46,699 bases of DNA from a virus. A model generated the notes under the pieces. It was not told the origin of the DNA. It was given only the letters and a program-made list of their open reading frames with translations, and did not search any database. Within the stretch, counting starts at the first letter, position 1. Every line of letters starts with the position of its first letter. The position numbers were made by a program, and so were the translations under genes. Shown here one piece after another: positions 23,658 through 30,506 of the stretch. Location: positions 1-46,699 of the IMG/VR virus record IMGVR_UViG_3300025168_000151. One strand, given 5' to 3'.

Positions 23658-23910
23658 GCTTATTGATCGCAGTTTCAGGGATCTCTGCTTGGCAGATGAG
23701 TCTATAAAAGCTTTAGAATTTTTCACATCTGACGATCTAATTAAACACTGCGAAGACGCTGATATAGATGCGGTTTGGGTCAAAGACTCCGCTCTAGATA
23801 TGGTCAAGCGTTCAACGGTGCAACGTCAGTATTTACTTAAAGGAATCACAAAAGAACTGAGGGGTCAAAATGGGGGTCATAGACGAAATCGTAGAGGGGA
23901 TCTACGATGA
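23557..23910 (+). CDS. Small hypothetical protein between RusA and primase
   Basis: A 117-residue protein overlapping RusA by 101 bases and the primase-helicase by 41. The middle ('LIDRSFRDLCLADESIKALE', 'DDLIKHCEDADIDAVWVKDS') is well-formed helix with mixed charge, and it covers the otherwise empty 212 bases between the two genes, which supports it. The Shine-Dalgarno AAGGAG is about 12 bases from the ATG, a little far. The C-terminus in the primase overlap ('GGHRRNRRGDLR') is basic and probably unconstrained. No function is assigned. Confidence 0.6.
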   Translation: MTDKLKKSTSTGRSTEKIHAPLLGSLLSKEIARKLIDRSFRDLCLADESIKALEFFTSDDLIKHCEDADIDAVWVKDSALDMVKRSTVQRQYLLKGITKELRGQNGGHRRNRRGDLR

Positions 23911-25588
23911 TTGCAGGATAGTCTGTCCTGCTTGCGGCAACGATAGGAAAAAGAAAAACGTCAAAACTTTGTCGGTCACAATAGGATCTGACGCTAAACT
24001 TTATTACTGTCATCACTGTACCGCATCTGGTGCAGTTAAAATTCAATCAGCTTACGAACGATTACCTAAACAAAAGGTCGTTCATATCCAATCTAATAGG
24101 GATAACGCCGTGCTAGAGGAATTCCTTTCGAGCCGGGGCATTCCTATGTCTGCGGTAAACACAGAGGTTATAACAGGTAAGAAGTATTTTAATGGTAGCG
24201 GTGAGCTGCCTGCGGTGGGGTTTGTCTATGCGTCAGGCTCAGAGAGAGCGGTCAAGTGGCGGTCTACTGAAGGCAAGCACTTCACTCAGGATGGTGCGGC
24301 GAGGTGGCTGTACGGCCTTGAGAGGGTCTCTAAGGAAGATGAGCAGCTAGTGATATGCGAAGGTGAGGTTGATGTCCTCGCCCTGTCAGCAGCTAGTGTG
24401 ACGGCTGTGTCATGCCCTAATGGTGCGCCTCAGAAAGTAAGTAACAACAGGATCAATCCAGAGGATGATAATAAATTTAGTTATCTCTGGGATGCTCGTG
24501 AAATCATTACTAACATTCCCAAAATTATATTAGCTACTGACAGTGATCAGGCAGGCGAAGCCTTGGCTGAAGAGATAGCTAGGCGAGTGGGCAGGGCGAA
24601 GTGTTGGAGGGTTAACTTTCCTGATGGATGCAAGGATAGTAATGATGTCTTGCTCAATCACGGCGCGGAGAAACTTGCTGACCTGATAGCCAACCCTACA
24701 CCTATGCCATTGAAGGGCGTGTATGCGGCACAGGATTACGCTAACGAGGTCAGGCATATCTATACCGAGGGCGTGGGTAGCGGGGTGTCCACTGGGCTAC
24801 AGTCAGTAGATGATCTCTTCACTATCAGCGAGGGGCAATTGTCTGTAGTGACGGGGCTACCTAGCTCTGGCAAGAGTGAATTCATTGACCAAATCATGAT
24901 CAATATGGCACAGAAAAGTCACTGGAAGTTTGCTATCTGTTCCTTTGAGAACCCGCCTCATTTTCATATAGCTAAACTGGCTGAGAAGATTATAGGCAAA
25001 CCGTTTTTTGACGGCCCGAATCAACGGATCAGCAACGAGGAACTGGACACAGCAATTGACTTTATTGACAAGCATTTTGTTTTCTTAGATCAAAAGGATG
25101 GCGTTGTCTCTTCGATAGATAGCATCATAGATAGGGCGAAGCAGGCGGTACTCAGGCTAGGTGTCAGGGGTCTGGTGATAGATCCCTATAACTACATCGA
25201 GCAGGATGGCACAGAAGAGCATATCTCTATCTCTGCAATGCTAACGAAGGTCACTACATTCTGTAAGGCTCACGGTATCCACTGTTGGTTTGTCGCGCAC
25301 CCTGCCAAAGTTTATCCCAAGGAGGACGGAACATACCCGGTTCCTAAAGGAATGAGTATCTCTGGTAGCGCTGCTTGGTTTGCTAAGGCTGACTTGGGTA
25401 TCACTGTACACAGGACGGATGATGACGTTGAGGTTCACTGTTGGAAATGCAGGTTCAAATGGGTGGGAAAACAAGGGGTTACGAATCTTAATTATGACTT
25501 ACTCAGCGGCAGGTACTCAGAACAAAACGCCATCAGATCATACTCTCCAACCACAAAAGTTAACTGGTATGACGAAGTCGATATCTGA
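23870..25588 (+). CDS. Bifunctional primase-helicase (T7 gp4-like)
   Basis: A 572-residue protein, close to T7 gp4 in length. Zinc ribbon at the N-terminus: CPAC (19-22) and CHHC (47-50). TOPRIM core: Glu in 'LVICEGEVDVLAL', then 'ILATDSDQAG' and 'KDSNDVL'. Helicase half: Walker A 'GLPSSGKS' at about 328-335 and Walker B 'GLVIDPYNY' near 433. It would synthesise primers and unwind DNA at the fork. SD GAGGGG is 5 bases from the ATG. A polymerase partner is not in this window, so the host enzyme is presumably used. Confidence 0.94.
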   Translation: MGVIDEIVEGIYDDCRIVCPACGNDRKKKNVKTLSVTIGSDAKLYYCHHCTASGAVKIQSAYERLPKQKVVHIQSNRDNAVLEEFLSSRGIPMSAVNTEVITGKKYFNGSGELPAVGFVYASGSERAVKWRSTEGKHFTQDGAARWLYGLERVSKEDEQLVICEGEVDVLALSAASVTAVSCPNGAPQKVSNNRINPEDDNKFSYLWDAREIITNIPKIILATDSDQAGEALAEEIARRVGRAKCWRVNFPDGCKDSNDVLLNHGAEKLADLIANPTPMPLKGVYAAQDYANEVRHIYTEGVGSGVSTGLQSVDDLFTISEGQLSVVTGLPSSGKSEFIDQIMINMAQKSHWKFAICSFENPPHFHIAKLAEKIIGKPFFDGPNQRISNEELDTAIDFIDKHFVFLDQKDGVVSSIDSIIDRAKQAVLRLGVRGLVIDPYNYIEQDGTEEHISISAMLTKVTTFCKAHGIHCWFVAHPAKVYPKEDGTYPVPKGMSISGSAAWFAKADLGITVHRTDDDVEVHCWKCRFKWVGKQGVTNLNYDLLSGRYSEQNAIRSYSPTTKVNWYDEVDI

Positions 25589-25994
25589 TTTGGGAACCAG
25601 AGAAATTCACGACAGGCATAGCGTCATGATCGAGGGCGGGATAATACCTCGCGCAAAAGTAATGGATCAGTTGATTGTTGATAAGTTGTTGATGGATGGC
25701 AGGATAACCTTGAGTCAGCATATGGCTGCTGAATTATTTTTAAGTCAAGCTGAACGCGCCTGTATAAATATTCGGGCGCAAAAATATGATGCGATTCCGG
25801 CAGGCAATGGCAAGAAGGATAACTTTAGTAATGGTTACGGTGCTTTCAGCAAGACTGTCACTCTTGTCAAGAAAGGTTTGGGAGTAGAATATGCTATGGT
25901 TTTATATGATTGTCTGATATCAAATGAGTTGGCTGAAAATAATTTCAGTCTGCTTACTGATAGTCTTGACCTTATTGTTAACCGCAGAATGTAG
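25569..25994 (+). CDS. Hypothetical protein downstream of primase-helicase
   Basis: A 141-residue protein from ATG at 25569, overlapping the primase-helicase by 20 bases; a longer in-frame reading extends upstream but only through the primase coding region. It is helical and mildly basic ('KVMDQLIVDKLLMDGRITLS', 'QHMAAELFLSQAERACINIR', 'VTLVKKGLGVEYAMVLYDCL'). The pattern of an N-terminal helix pair, Gly-rich loop and second pair resembles small regulatory or DNA-binding phage proteins, perhaps an antiterminator-like one, but I cannot name a family. It is the last plus-strand gene before the convergent early operon. Confidence 0.6.
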   Translation: MTKSISDLGTREIHDRHSVMIEGGIIPRAKVMDQLIVDKLLMDGRITLSQHMAAELFLSQAERACINIRAQKYDAIPAGNGKKDNFSNGYGAFSKTVTLVKKGLGVEYAMVLYDCLISNELAENNFSLLTDSLDLIVNRRM

Positions 25995-25995
25995 T

Positions 25996-26059
25996 GCAGC
26001 AGTCTCTATCGCACCACAAAATAAAATCGGGGGAATACGATAGAGTAAGGGGCTGCTGC
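25996..26059. terminator. Two-arm stem-loop between convergent operons
   Basis: GCAGCAG (25996-26002) pairs with CTGCTGC (26053-26059), and CTATCG (26006-26011) pairs with CGATAG (26038-26043), with unpaired bases between the two arms. It lies between the plus-strand gene ending at 25994 and the minus-strand gene ending at 26073, the place for a bidirectional terminator. No U-tract follows, so it may instead be a transcript-end stabiliser. TCGGGGG (26027-26033) can alternatively pair with CCCCCGA (26076-26082), giving a competing fold. Confidence 0.5.
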
Positions 26060-26072
26060 GCCACCCTTGGAG

Positions 26073-26303
26073 TCACCCCCGACTACGTTCTTTGTAAGGT
26101 ATGAACCCTAAGTGAGTCAACCTATCTTTTAACTTCACTTCCCAAGTCAATACACGTTCGCACCTGTGCTGTTTAGCTTTAGTCTTGGCGAACTGCTCAA
26201 CCTTACTCTCTATATCTTCTGACCCTTCTCCTTTGACTATGAATTTAAAGAGTCTCTGACCCCCATTACTCAGTTCTATCTTTACTTTTGCAATCCCAAT
26301 CAT
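26073..26303 (-). CDS. Small hypothetical protein, end of the early operon
   Basis: A 76-residue protein. Start chosen at 26303 because GGGGAT lies 7 bases before it; an ATG 15 bases earlier is also in frame. It is a compact alpha/beta protein: a beta hairpin ('AKVKIELSNGGQRLFKFIVK'), a helix ('SKVEQFAKTKAKQH'), then 'VLTWEVKLKDRLTHL'. It could bind nucleic acid or protein. It overlaps the upstream gene by 38 bases. No recognised family. Confidence 0.65.
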   Translation of the reverse strand: MIGIAKVKIELSNGGQRLFKFIVKGEGSEDIESKVEQFAKTKAKQHRCERVLTWEVKLKDRLTHLGFIPYKERSRG

Positions 26304-26466
26304 CGTCTTGATCCCCATCAATAACACTATTTATAAAGTCTTCAGCAGTGGTAAATTTTAAATCGGTATCAGCTTTTTGTTTGAAGATTCTATCCCAGTT
26401 ATCGTTGTATTTTTTCTTGTCTACCTTGCGCTGAGAGCTACCCTTCCCGCCGTGCCACTGTGCCAT
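26266..26466 (-). CDS. Small early protein with 'WHGGKGS' N-terminus
   Basis: A 66-residue protein. The opening 'AQWHGGKGSSQRKVDKKKYN' with 'DNWDRIF' is one I recall in many short phage early genes, where a basic Gly-rich turn is followed by a helix; its function is not known to me. The C-terminus is acidic ('DGDQDDDWD'). Start is well placed, 2 bases from the upstream gene. Confidence 0.75.
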   Translation of the reverse strand: MAQWHGGKGSSQRKVDKKKYNDNWDRIFKQKADTDLKFTTAEDFINSVIDGDQDDDWDCKSKDRTE

Positions 26467-26468
26467 TG

Positions 26469-26807
26469 CTAATCTTCCTCGATATCATTTGTATCAAAAT
26501 AAAATTCATCGTCATCATCGAAGTTAATGTCAGCCTCATCAAAGTCAAGATCTTCTACTGACTGTAAGCCCTCGTCATATTTAATATCATCAATCAGAAT
26601 GTCGATCTGTTTAGTCATGACCTCTAAACTTTGATGCAGCATAGCGATGTTAGACCATAGGAATGCATCCTTATTCCCTGCGGTTGCGTGTTCTTTGATC
26701 CTGATACACCTCCGCTCGATCTCTGCTGCTGTATTGTATATGACATCTCTTGATTCCTGCTTATCAATATCATTCCTGCTACGATTAATACTAATGACAT
26801 TACTCAT
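26469..26807 (-). CDS. Hypothetical early protein with acidic tail
   Basis: A 112-residue protein. Residues about 20-75 are helical ('VIYNTAAEIERRCIRIKEHA', 'MTKQIDILIDDIKY') and suggest a coiled coil, and residues 78-112 are strongly acidic (Asp/Glu-rich, 'DEADINFDDDDEF'). Acidic tails like this can mimic DNA, so a role in inhibiting a host DNA-binding protein is conceivable but unsupported. It is followed 2 bases later by the next gene. Confidence 0.65.
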   Translation of the reverse strand: MSNVISINRSRNDIDKQESRDVIYNTAAEIERRCIRIKEHATAGNKDAFLWSNIAMLHQSLEVMTKQIDILIDDIKYDEGLQSVEDLDFDEADINFDDDDEFYFDTNDIEED

Positions 26808-26815
26808 GTGAACTC

Positions 26816-27073
26816 CTAGTTAATTGTGGCTCCGTCTCTGGTTTCTTTCTTGGCATCTATGACACCCTTTAACATTGCAAACACCCATTCTTCTGGCAGG
26901 TCTTTGTCTTGGCCGTCCGGCCTGTCGTAAACGACAAGGTCTGACAGCACCTCGATCAGTGCCGCAGCCACCGACACTCTTGAAATATTATCGGCCTTAT
27001 CGTTTAGCACTTCAGTAATTGCTATGCCAACGAAGTCCATTTGTTCATTAAATTCTTTGTAAGTGATATCCAT
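26816..27073 (-). CDS. Small hypothetical early protein
   Basis: An 85-residue helical protein ('FVGIAITEVLNDKADNISRV', 'SVAAALIEVLSDLVVYD'). Start set at 27073 because AGGAGG lies 6 bases upstream; an ATG three bases earlier is also possible but too close to the Shine-Dalgarno. Likely soluble. No motif known to me. It is packed between small early genes. Confidence 0.65.
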   Translation of the reverse strand: MDITYKEFNEQMDFVGIAITEVLNDKADNISRVSVAAALIEVLSDLVVYDRPDGQDKDLPEEWVFAMLKGVIDAKKETRDGATIN

Positions 27074-27083
27074 CATCGTCCTC

Positions 27084-27290
27084 CTAGTCATAGATATTAA
27101 ACAATTGCTCAGGCGTAACTGTCTCTAGTATCAGATACTGCAAGAGTCTAGCCTCTTCTTTTGCCACAACTCGAATGCCAAAAGAAACATCTCTCTTATC
27201 TTTAACTAGGCAGTGTGATACCTGAGTAAGTTTGGCTAGATACTCGGCCTCTTCTAACGCAGCCACAGTATCAGTGAATAAAGATGTCAC
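27084..27290 (-). CDS. Small hypothetical early protein, GTG start
   Basis: A 68-residue protein beginning with GTG, which overlaps the upstream stop as GTGA, so it is coupled to the acidic peptide gene. The sequence 'AALEEAEYLAKLTQVSHCLV' then 'FGIRVVAKEEARLLQYLILE' follows an alpha-beta pattern I recall in other phage early genes. No function is assigned. Confidence 0.65.
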   Translation of the reverse strand: MTSLFTDTVAALEEAEYLAKLTQVSHCLVKDKRDVSFGIRVVAKEEARLLQYLILETVTPEQLFNIYD

Positions 27291-27412
27291 TCTTCGTCCT
27301 CCTCTTCCTCCTCATCTTCTCGCTGAGGCATAGGGTGAGGATCATAGTCCTCATCACCTACTCGATTAGGGTCATCAGGTGTATCTCTCCAATCTATACA
27401 GATTCGTCCCAT
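27287..27412 (-). CDS. Very acidic 41-residue early peptide
   Basis: The ORF starts at 27412 with AAGGAG 7 bases upstream, one of the best ribosome sites in this operon. It reads 'GRICIDWRDTPDDPNRVGDE' and ends in a run of Glu/Asp. Its stop forms a GTGA junction with the next gene's start. The strong charge recalls DNA-mimic or anti-host peptides, which is speculative. The region is otherwise an unexplained 120-base gap. Confidence 0.6.
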   Translation of the reverse strand: MGRICIDWRDTPDDPNRVGDEDYDPHPMPQREDEEEEEDEE

Positions 27413-27422
27413 CTTCTTCTCC

Positions 27423-27611
27423 TTATTCGCAATTGATACTGGTGGAATATTCCGGCCATCCGAAATCCCCGCCGCTCTCTCGATACAGAGCGGTCATCGA
27501 GCAATACTCTGAGTGATGGCGGACAGCTTCCTCTGTGTCTGACTTCCCTGCAAATCCCAGTGCAATAATTGTAAGGGCAAAGAGAATCAATAGCTTGTGT
27601 GAGTCATTCAT
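27423..27611 (-). CDS. Small membrane-anchored early protein
   Basis: A 62-residue protein from ATG at 27611, with a hydrophobic segment 'LLILFALTIIALGFAG' (about 7-23) serving as signal or membrane anchor. The rest is polar and holds two Cys, with 'ALYRESGGDFGWPEY' near the end. I recall small exported phage proteins with 'GGD(Y/F)GWP(D/E)Y' near their C-termini. It probably sits in the inner membrane or periplasm. It shares one base with the upstream stop (TGATG). Confidence 0.7.
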   Translation of the reverse strand: MNDSHKLLILFALTIIALGFAGKSDTEEAVRHHSEYCSMTALYRESGGDFGWPEYSTSINCE

Positions 27612-27790
27612 CACGCGCCCCTCCGATATGTATACTTAACACCCTTGTGTCTGATCACTCGCTTGCGTCCTATCACTAGGTCACTGCTCGTTGTAGCTAT
27701 GTAACCTCGATAGACAGAGAAGGTTCTGTCTACCGACACAAGTCGAAGGAATGGATTCAAGTTAGCCAGTAATATTTTTAGTCTAAACAT
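27611..27790 (-). CDS. Small basic hypothetical protein
   Basis: A 59-residue protein starting at 27790, where GGAGG lies 6 bases upstream; an earlier in-frame stretch runs through the upstream gene and is rejected. It is basic (ends 'RKRVIRHKGVKYTYRRGA') with a hydrophobic N-terminal helix. It could bind nucleic acid or the membrane surface. It overlaps the cysteine-peptidase-like gene by 8 bases. Confidence 0.6.
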   Translation of the reverse strand: MFRLKILLANLNPFLRLVSVDRTFSVYRGYIATTSSDLVIGRKRVIRHKGVKYTYRRGA

Positions 27791-28187
27791 TGTGAACCTC
27801 CGGTGTCCAATAAGTGTTGACTGGTCTATAGGTGCAGTCCCAAGTGTCGAAACAAGCTCCGTCAACTATTGCTGTGAGATGGCGAGAGTTTCTGACGATG
27901 GCATTGTCAGGGTGATTCTCCCAGTCCCGCAGCTTGATCAGCTTCCCGTTGGAATTCCTCGGACACTTATTTTTTTTCCAACCGATTCTTTTCAGATACT
28001 CCATCCAAACAATGTCCTGATTAGGCCAAGCGCACATCTCTAAACCGACTGCCATCAGGTCTTCAAAAACACTCTTGTACGACATTCCGGTTGCGTTACT
28101 TATTGCCCTGACTACGCAGTCATTTTTAAACTTGCGATTGATTCTTGCTGATTCGCACTGCTCAATAAAGGGGAGATGCTGCATCAT
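27783..28187 (-). CDS. Putative papain-like cysteine peptidase-fold protein
   Basis: A 134-residue protein. Cys24 sits at the start of a helix ('NDCVVRAISNATGMSYKSVF'), as in papain-like enzymes, and His103 opens a beta strand ('HLTAIVDG') followed by 'FDTWDCTYRPV' with candidate Asp residues (114, 117). This Cys-helix then His-strand pattern matches small papain-like proteins I know from phages and plasmids. Its target could be a host factor; this is inference. It is in the early operon, one base from the next gene. Confidence 0.55.
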   Translation of the reverse strand: MMQHLPFIEQCESARINRKFKNDCVVRAISNATGMSYKSVFEDLMAVGLEMCAWPNQDIVWMEYLKRIGWKKNKCPRNSNGKLIKLRDWENHPDNAIVRNSRHLTAIVDGACFDTWDCTYRPVNTYWTPEVHNV

Positions 28188-28471
28188 TACGCAACCCTCC
28201 TGTCTTTGTTGTAACCCTTGAGAGATGCTGTCACGACCTCTGTGACGCGAGTGTGAGAGGCGATGAACTGTCTGCTAAGTTTCTTACGAACGGCGCTCAT
28301 GTCGAGCGTGGCGCGTTCTGATACTGACACTGTTAGGTAATGCTCAGTGCCGCAGTATCTGCCCTCACCCTCAGCCTTGAGGCTTTCTATTAGAGCTTTC
28401 TTGTGATCGTTTAGCTCGGCAATCTGTGCTGATAACTCTGCGATCTGGTCTACTGTGTTGATATGTTTCAT
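28187..28471 (-). CDS. Coiled-coil early protein
   Basis: A 94-residue protein. An N-terminal coiled coil ('AELSAQIAELNDHKKALIES', about 11-33) leads into 'GRYCGTEHYLTVSVSERATL' and a conserved-looking 'DMSAVRKKLSRQFIASHTRV' region. The layout (coil, then beta strands, then 'D...V..KL') resembles Gp157/host-nuclease-inhibitor-like phage proteins, but I cannot confirm that. It overlaps the peptidase-like gene by 1 base. Confidence 0.7.
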   Translation of the reverse strand: MKHINTVDQIAELSAQIAELNDHKKALIESLKAEGEGRYCGTEHYLTVSVSERATLDMSAVRKKLSRQFIASHTRVTEVVTASLKGYNKDRRVA

Positions 28472-28488
28472 GTGGAACCCTCCAAGGT

Positions 28489-28695
28489 TTATTTAACTGA
28501 ATCAATTAAGCCATCTTTCATAGTGATTTCTGCGAAGAACTCTCGCCCCTGACCAGTGATATGAGGGCGATTAGCACCGACTAAATAGCCATCTCTGCGG
28601 TACTCTTCTCCGAACATACTGGTCTCGATAAATTTTAAAGGCTCTCCAACCTGAGTCTTGAGTTCTTTTTTGCTCTTGTAATTAAATATAATCAT
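28489..28695 (-). CDS. Small early protein, unknown function
   Basis: A 68-residue protein starting 'IIFNYKSKKELKTQVGEPLK' and containing 'RDGYLVGANRPHITGQGREF', a pattern I recall from early genes of other phages without assigned function. The upstream leader contains CACTTGGAGT before the ATG, like the leaders of the ArdC and neighbouring genes. It is likely soluble and alpha/beta. Confidence 0.7.
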   Translation of the reverse strand: MIIFNYKSKKELKTQVGEPLKFIETSMFGEEYRRDGYLVGANRPHITGQGREFFAEITMKDGLIDSVK

Positions 28696-28736
28696 GCGTC
28701 TTACTCCAAGTGATGGCCCCTGTCAGGGCGGTTGAA

Positions 28737-28958
28737 TTAGAATTGAGCAAGTTTGTAACTAAGCTCGTCTTTTGATGAACAGTAGCGGTCATTCTTTAAC
28801 AAAGAATCATCGCCGCCATCGATCCAGTAACCGATGTCTCGACCAATGCGATCTATTTCAATTGTTAGCCCCAGTTTAGCCGCTTGGAGCCTGATCTTGC
28901 TTAAAGGTACAGTCTTGCTCTGATTAAGGTTTTTATTTAACAATGTTGCCAGTTTCAT
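28737..28958 (-). CDS. Small early protein, unknown function
   Basis: A 73-residue protein. After a basic helix ('LLNKNLNQSKTVPLSKIRLQ') it has 'IDRIGRDIGYWIDGGDDSLL' and ends 'CSSKDELSYKLAQF'. I recall the 'GYWI' plus 'S..E..YKL' pattern in phage early proteins. The SD is CGGAG before ACACATC and ATG. A hairpin terminator for the upstream ArdC gene lies in its leader. Confidence 0.7.
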   Translation of the reverse strand: MKLATLLNKNLNQSKTVPLSKIRLQAAKLGLTIEIDRIGRDIGYWIDGGDDSLLKNDRYCSSKDELSYKLAQF

Positions 28959-28978
28959 GATGTGTCTCCGTTAAGAAT

Positions 28979-28994
28979 GCCCCCTTGCGGGGGC
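28979..28994 (-). terminator. GC-rich hairpin terminator after ArdC gene
   Basis: GCCCCC (28979-28984), loop TTGC, GGGGGC (28989-28994): a perfect 6-bp stem in the gap between the ArdC-like gene (ends 29003) and the next minus-strand gene. On the minus strand it is followed by ATTCTT, a poor U-tract, so it may act as a partial terminator or attenuator that separates ArdC from the downstream small genes. Confidence 0.6.
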
Positions 28995-29002
28995 GTTAAT
29001 AT

Positions 29003-29935
29003 TTAAGCGGCCTTCTCGGCTGCTTCTTCAGTAGATTGCAGTGACTTGAGGTGTGCTAGCGCCTTCTGCGCCTTCGCTGCTGCTTTAAAGAATAGCTTTT
29101 CGTCATTCTCTAACGCCTTCATCCAACTGGCTAAGTATTGCGCGTGGTCTGGTGCAGGGGTGTGTTCTATTCCTAGCTCGGCTGAGGCGAACACTGCACA
29201 TAGCTCCGCGCATAGCTCCTCCTTCGCATAGTTCTCATGATTGCGCTCATAGATCTCAGGGCGATTGAGGCGCGACCTGTGTCCTGTCCAGTGACCCAGT
29301 TCGTGCAGCGCAGTGCCGTAGTAGCCTTGCTGCTTTGCTGCGTCTGTGTCACCTATAAAATCAGTGATTGCGGGTAGGACTATGTGGTCACCTATTGGTG
29401 AGTAGTGGGCTGAGTTGCTGCCTTCGACAATGCGAATGTCAGCCCCGCAGTTCGCTATGAAATCCTCGGCATTTGCGAGGGTCTCGACAGGGTCACGCTC
29501 GACCGTGACTAGCGCCTCAGCGCCTACCTGCTGCGCGTTCCAGAGAGCCACCGCTCTGAAGAATAGCCCAGTCTTTTGATCGCCTTTTGAATCTAACACT
29601 GGCTTGCCCTTGGCATCTTTTAGCTTGGTAGGCATAGGGGTTAGCACATAGGCGGAAGCCTTCTCGCCCTTTGGCACTGGCGTGTCGGTAGACTCCCAAC
29701 CCTTGTAGGTAGACCATCTGGGGTCGTTGAAGCCGTTCTGCTCGGCTGCGATCCATAGCAGGAATACGTTGCCGCCTGTGTAAAAATTTCCTGTCACGCA
29801 GTTATGGTGAGATCCGTTAGCCATTTGGCCCTTCCACGGCTTAACCCAGTTCGCGCCGTGTTCTTTCATCTGTGCAAGTACCTTGCGTGTAAGGTCAGCC
29901 TGTGGGTTGCGATGTTGCTTAGTAGATGTTGCCAT
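29003..29935 (-). CDS. ardC: ArdC-like antirestriction protein (ssDNA-binding domain plus zincin)
   Basis: A 310-residue protein. The N-terminal domain (about 1-150) has 'DLTRKVLAQMKEHGANWVKP', 'TGNFYTGGNVFLLWIAAEQN' and 'WSTYKGWESTDTPVPKGEKA', the ArdC N-terminal (DUF1738) signature, which binds ssDNA. The C-terminal half is a zincin: HELGH at 211-215 with a Glu ligand candidate in 'EELCAELCAVFA'. Such proteins protect incoming DNA from restriction. Codon use is noticeably more GC-rich than in its neighbours. It has its own leader, with a block shared with the 30507 region. Confidence 0.93.
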   Translation of the reverse strand: MATSTKQHRNPQADLTRKVLAQMKEHGANWVKPWKGQMANGSHHNCVTGNFYTGGNVFLLWIAAEQNGFNDPRWSTYKGWESTDTPVPKGEKASAYVLTPMPTKLKDAKGKPVLDSKGDQKTGLFFRAVALWNAQQVGAEALVTVERDPVETLANAEDFIANCGADIRIVEGSNSAHYSPIGDHIVLPAITDFIGDTDAAKQQGYYGTALHELGHWTGHRSRLNRPEIYERNHENYAKEELCAELCAVFASAELGIEHTPAPDHAQYLASWMKALENDEKLFFKAAAKAQKALAHLKSLQSTEEAAEKAA

Positions 29936-29944
29936 TGTGTGTCA

Positions 29945-30009
29945 CTCCAAGTGATATTAAGATTATAAAGTCGTATTGCTGATATTAATGATATTGAATC
30001 TATTGTCAA
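29945..30009 (-). promoter_or_regulatory. Early regulatory block upstream of ArdC
   Basis: On the minus strand this region reads TTGACA (30009-30004), then TAATAT 16 bases on (29987-29982), a fair sigma70 candidate, with a perfect TATAAT further downstream (29967-29962). The core, plus strand TGATATTAATGATAT (29980-29994) with GTATTG just before it, contains two TGATAT copies 9 bases apart. Nearly the same block precedes the gene at 30506. It is probably an early promoter with a regulator site. Confidence 0.5.
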
Positions 30010-30013
30010 ACTT

Positions 30014-30211
30014 TTATTTCGAAAAATCTGCGTAAGCTTTTTTTGCTTCTATCACTATCTCATTTTGTCGCTGTGGCTCCGCGCACATAATCAAGGCCCA
30101 AATCACTGCCTGCGTTTCCGGCATCCAGTGATAGTCGTGCCACGCCTGATCGTGCCATTTTGTTTTCAAATGACGCTTAACTTCTCTCACAAATTTTTGA
30201 GTAATTTTCAT
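30014..30211 (-). CDS. Small hypothetical early protein
   Basis: A 65-residue basic, aromatic-rich protein ('KITQKFVREVKRHLKTKWHD', 'HDYHWMPETQAVIWALIMCA', 'NEIVIEAKKAYADF'). It has a positive N-terminal helix followed by a hydrophobic segment, and could be membrane-associated or nucleic-acid-binding. It follows the 97-residue gene by 1 base and presumably shares its promoter. No family known to me. Confidence 0.6.
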   Translation of the reverse strand: MKITQKFVREVKRHLKTKWHDQAWHDYHWMPETQAVIWALIMCAEPQRQNEIVIEAKKAYADFSK

Positions 30212-30212
30212 T

Positions 30213-30506
30213 TTACTGCTCCTGATAATAGTCGTGATTTTTGATCTGCCACTTTTCAGTAACAGGCTTTCCTAACTCGTCCTCGTCAGTGACTATATAA
30301 ACTACTGTCTTTTTTACTAGGGCATAGCGCCATCCACTCATTCCTGCAACGCCCTCTCCGCCTACCCAGACTCTGTGAGGATACTCGGCGGCCATACTCA
30401 CTGAATACTCGTCTCGCTCATCATTTTTTGAGTACTCAAAATTGTTGCCGTGATCCTTCTCAATAAAGTTGCCTATCGGATTTTCTGTGTAAGTGTAGTA
30501 AGTCAT
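30213..30506 (-). CDS. Hypothetical early protein (first gene of the minus-strand early operon)
   Basis: A 97-residue protein, mostly beta strands ('YPHRVWVGGEGVAGMSGWRY', 'VKKTVVYIVTDEDELGKPVT'), with an aromatic-rich N-terminus 'TYYTYTENPIG'. The SD is GGAG within GGAGCGACACA before the ATG. It is the first minus-strand gene below the divergent control region and so is probably transcribed earliest. Function unknown. Confidence 0.65.
   Translation of the reverse strand: MTYYTYTENPIGNFIEKDHGNNFEYSKNDERDEYSVSMAAEYPHRVWVGGEGVAGMSGWRYALVKKTVVYIVTDEDELGKPVTEKWQIKNHDYYQEQ

Noticed and set aside
29962-29979. Minus-strand AATACGACTTTATAA resembles the T7 promoter (AATACGACTCACTATA).
   Set aside because: The match stops after AATACGACT, no T7-like RNA polymerase is in the window, and the similar block upstream of 30506 lacks the match.
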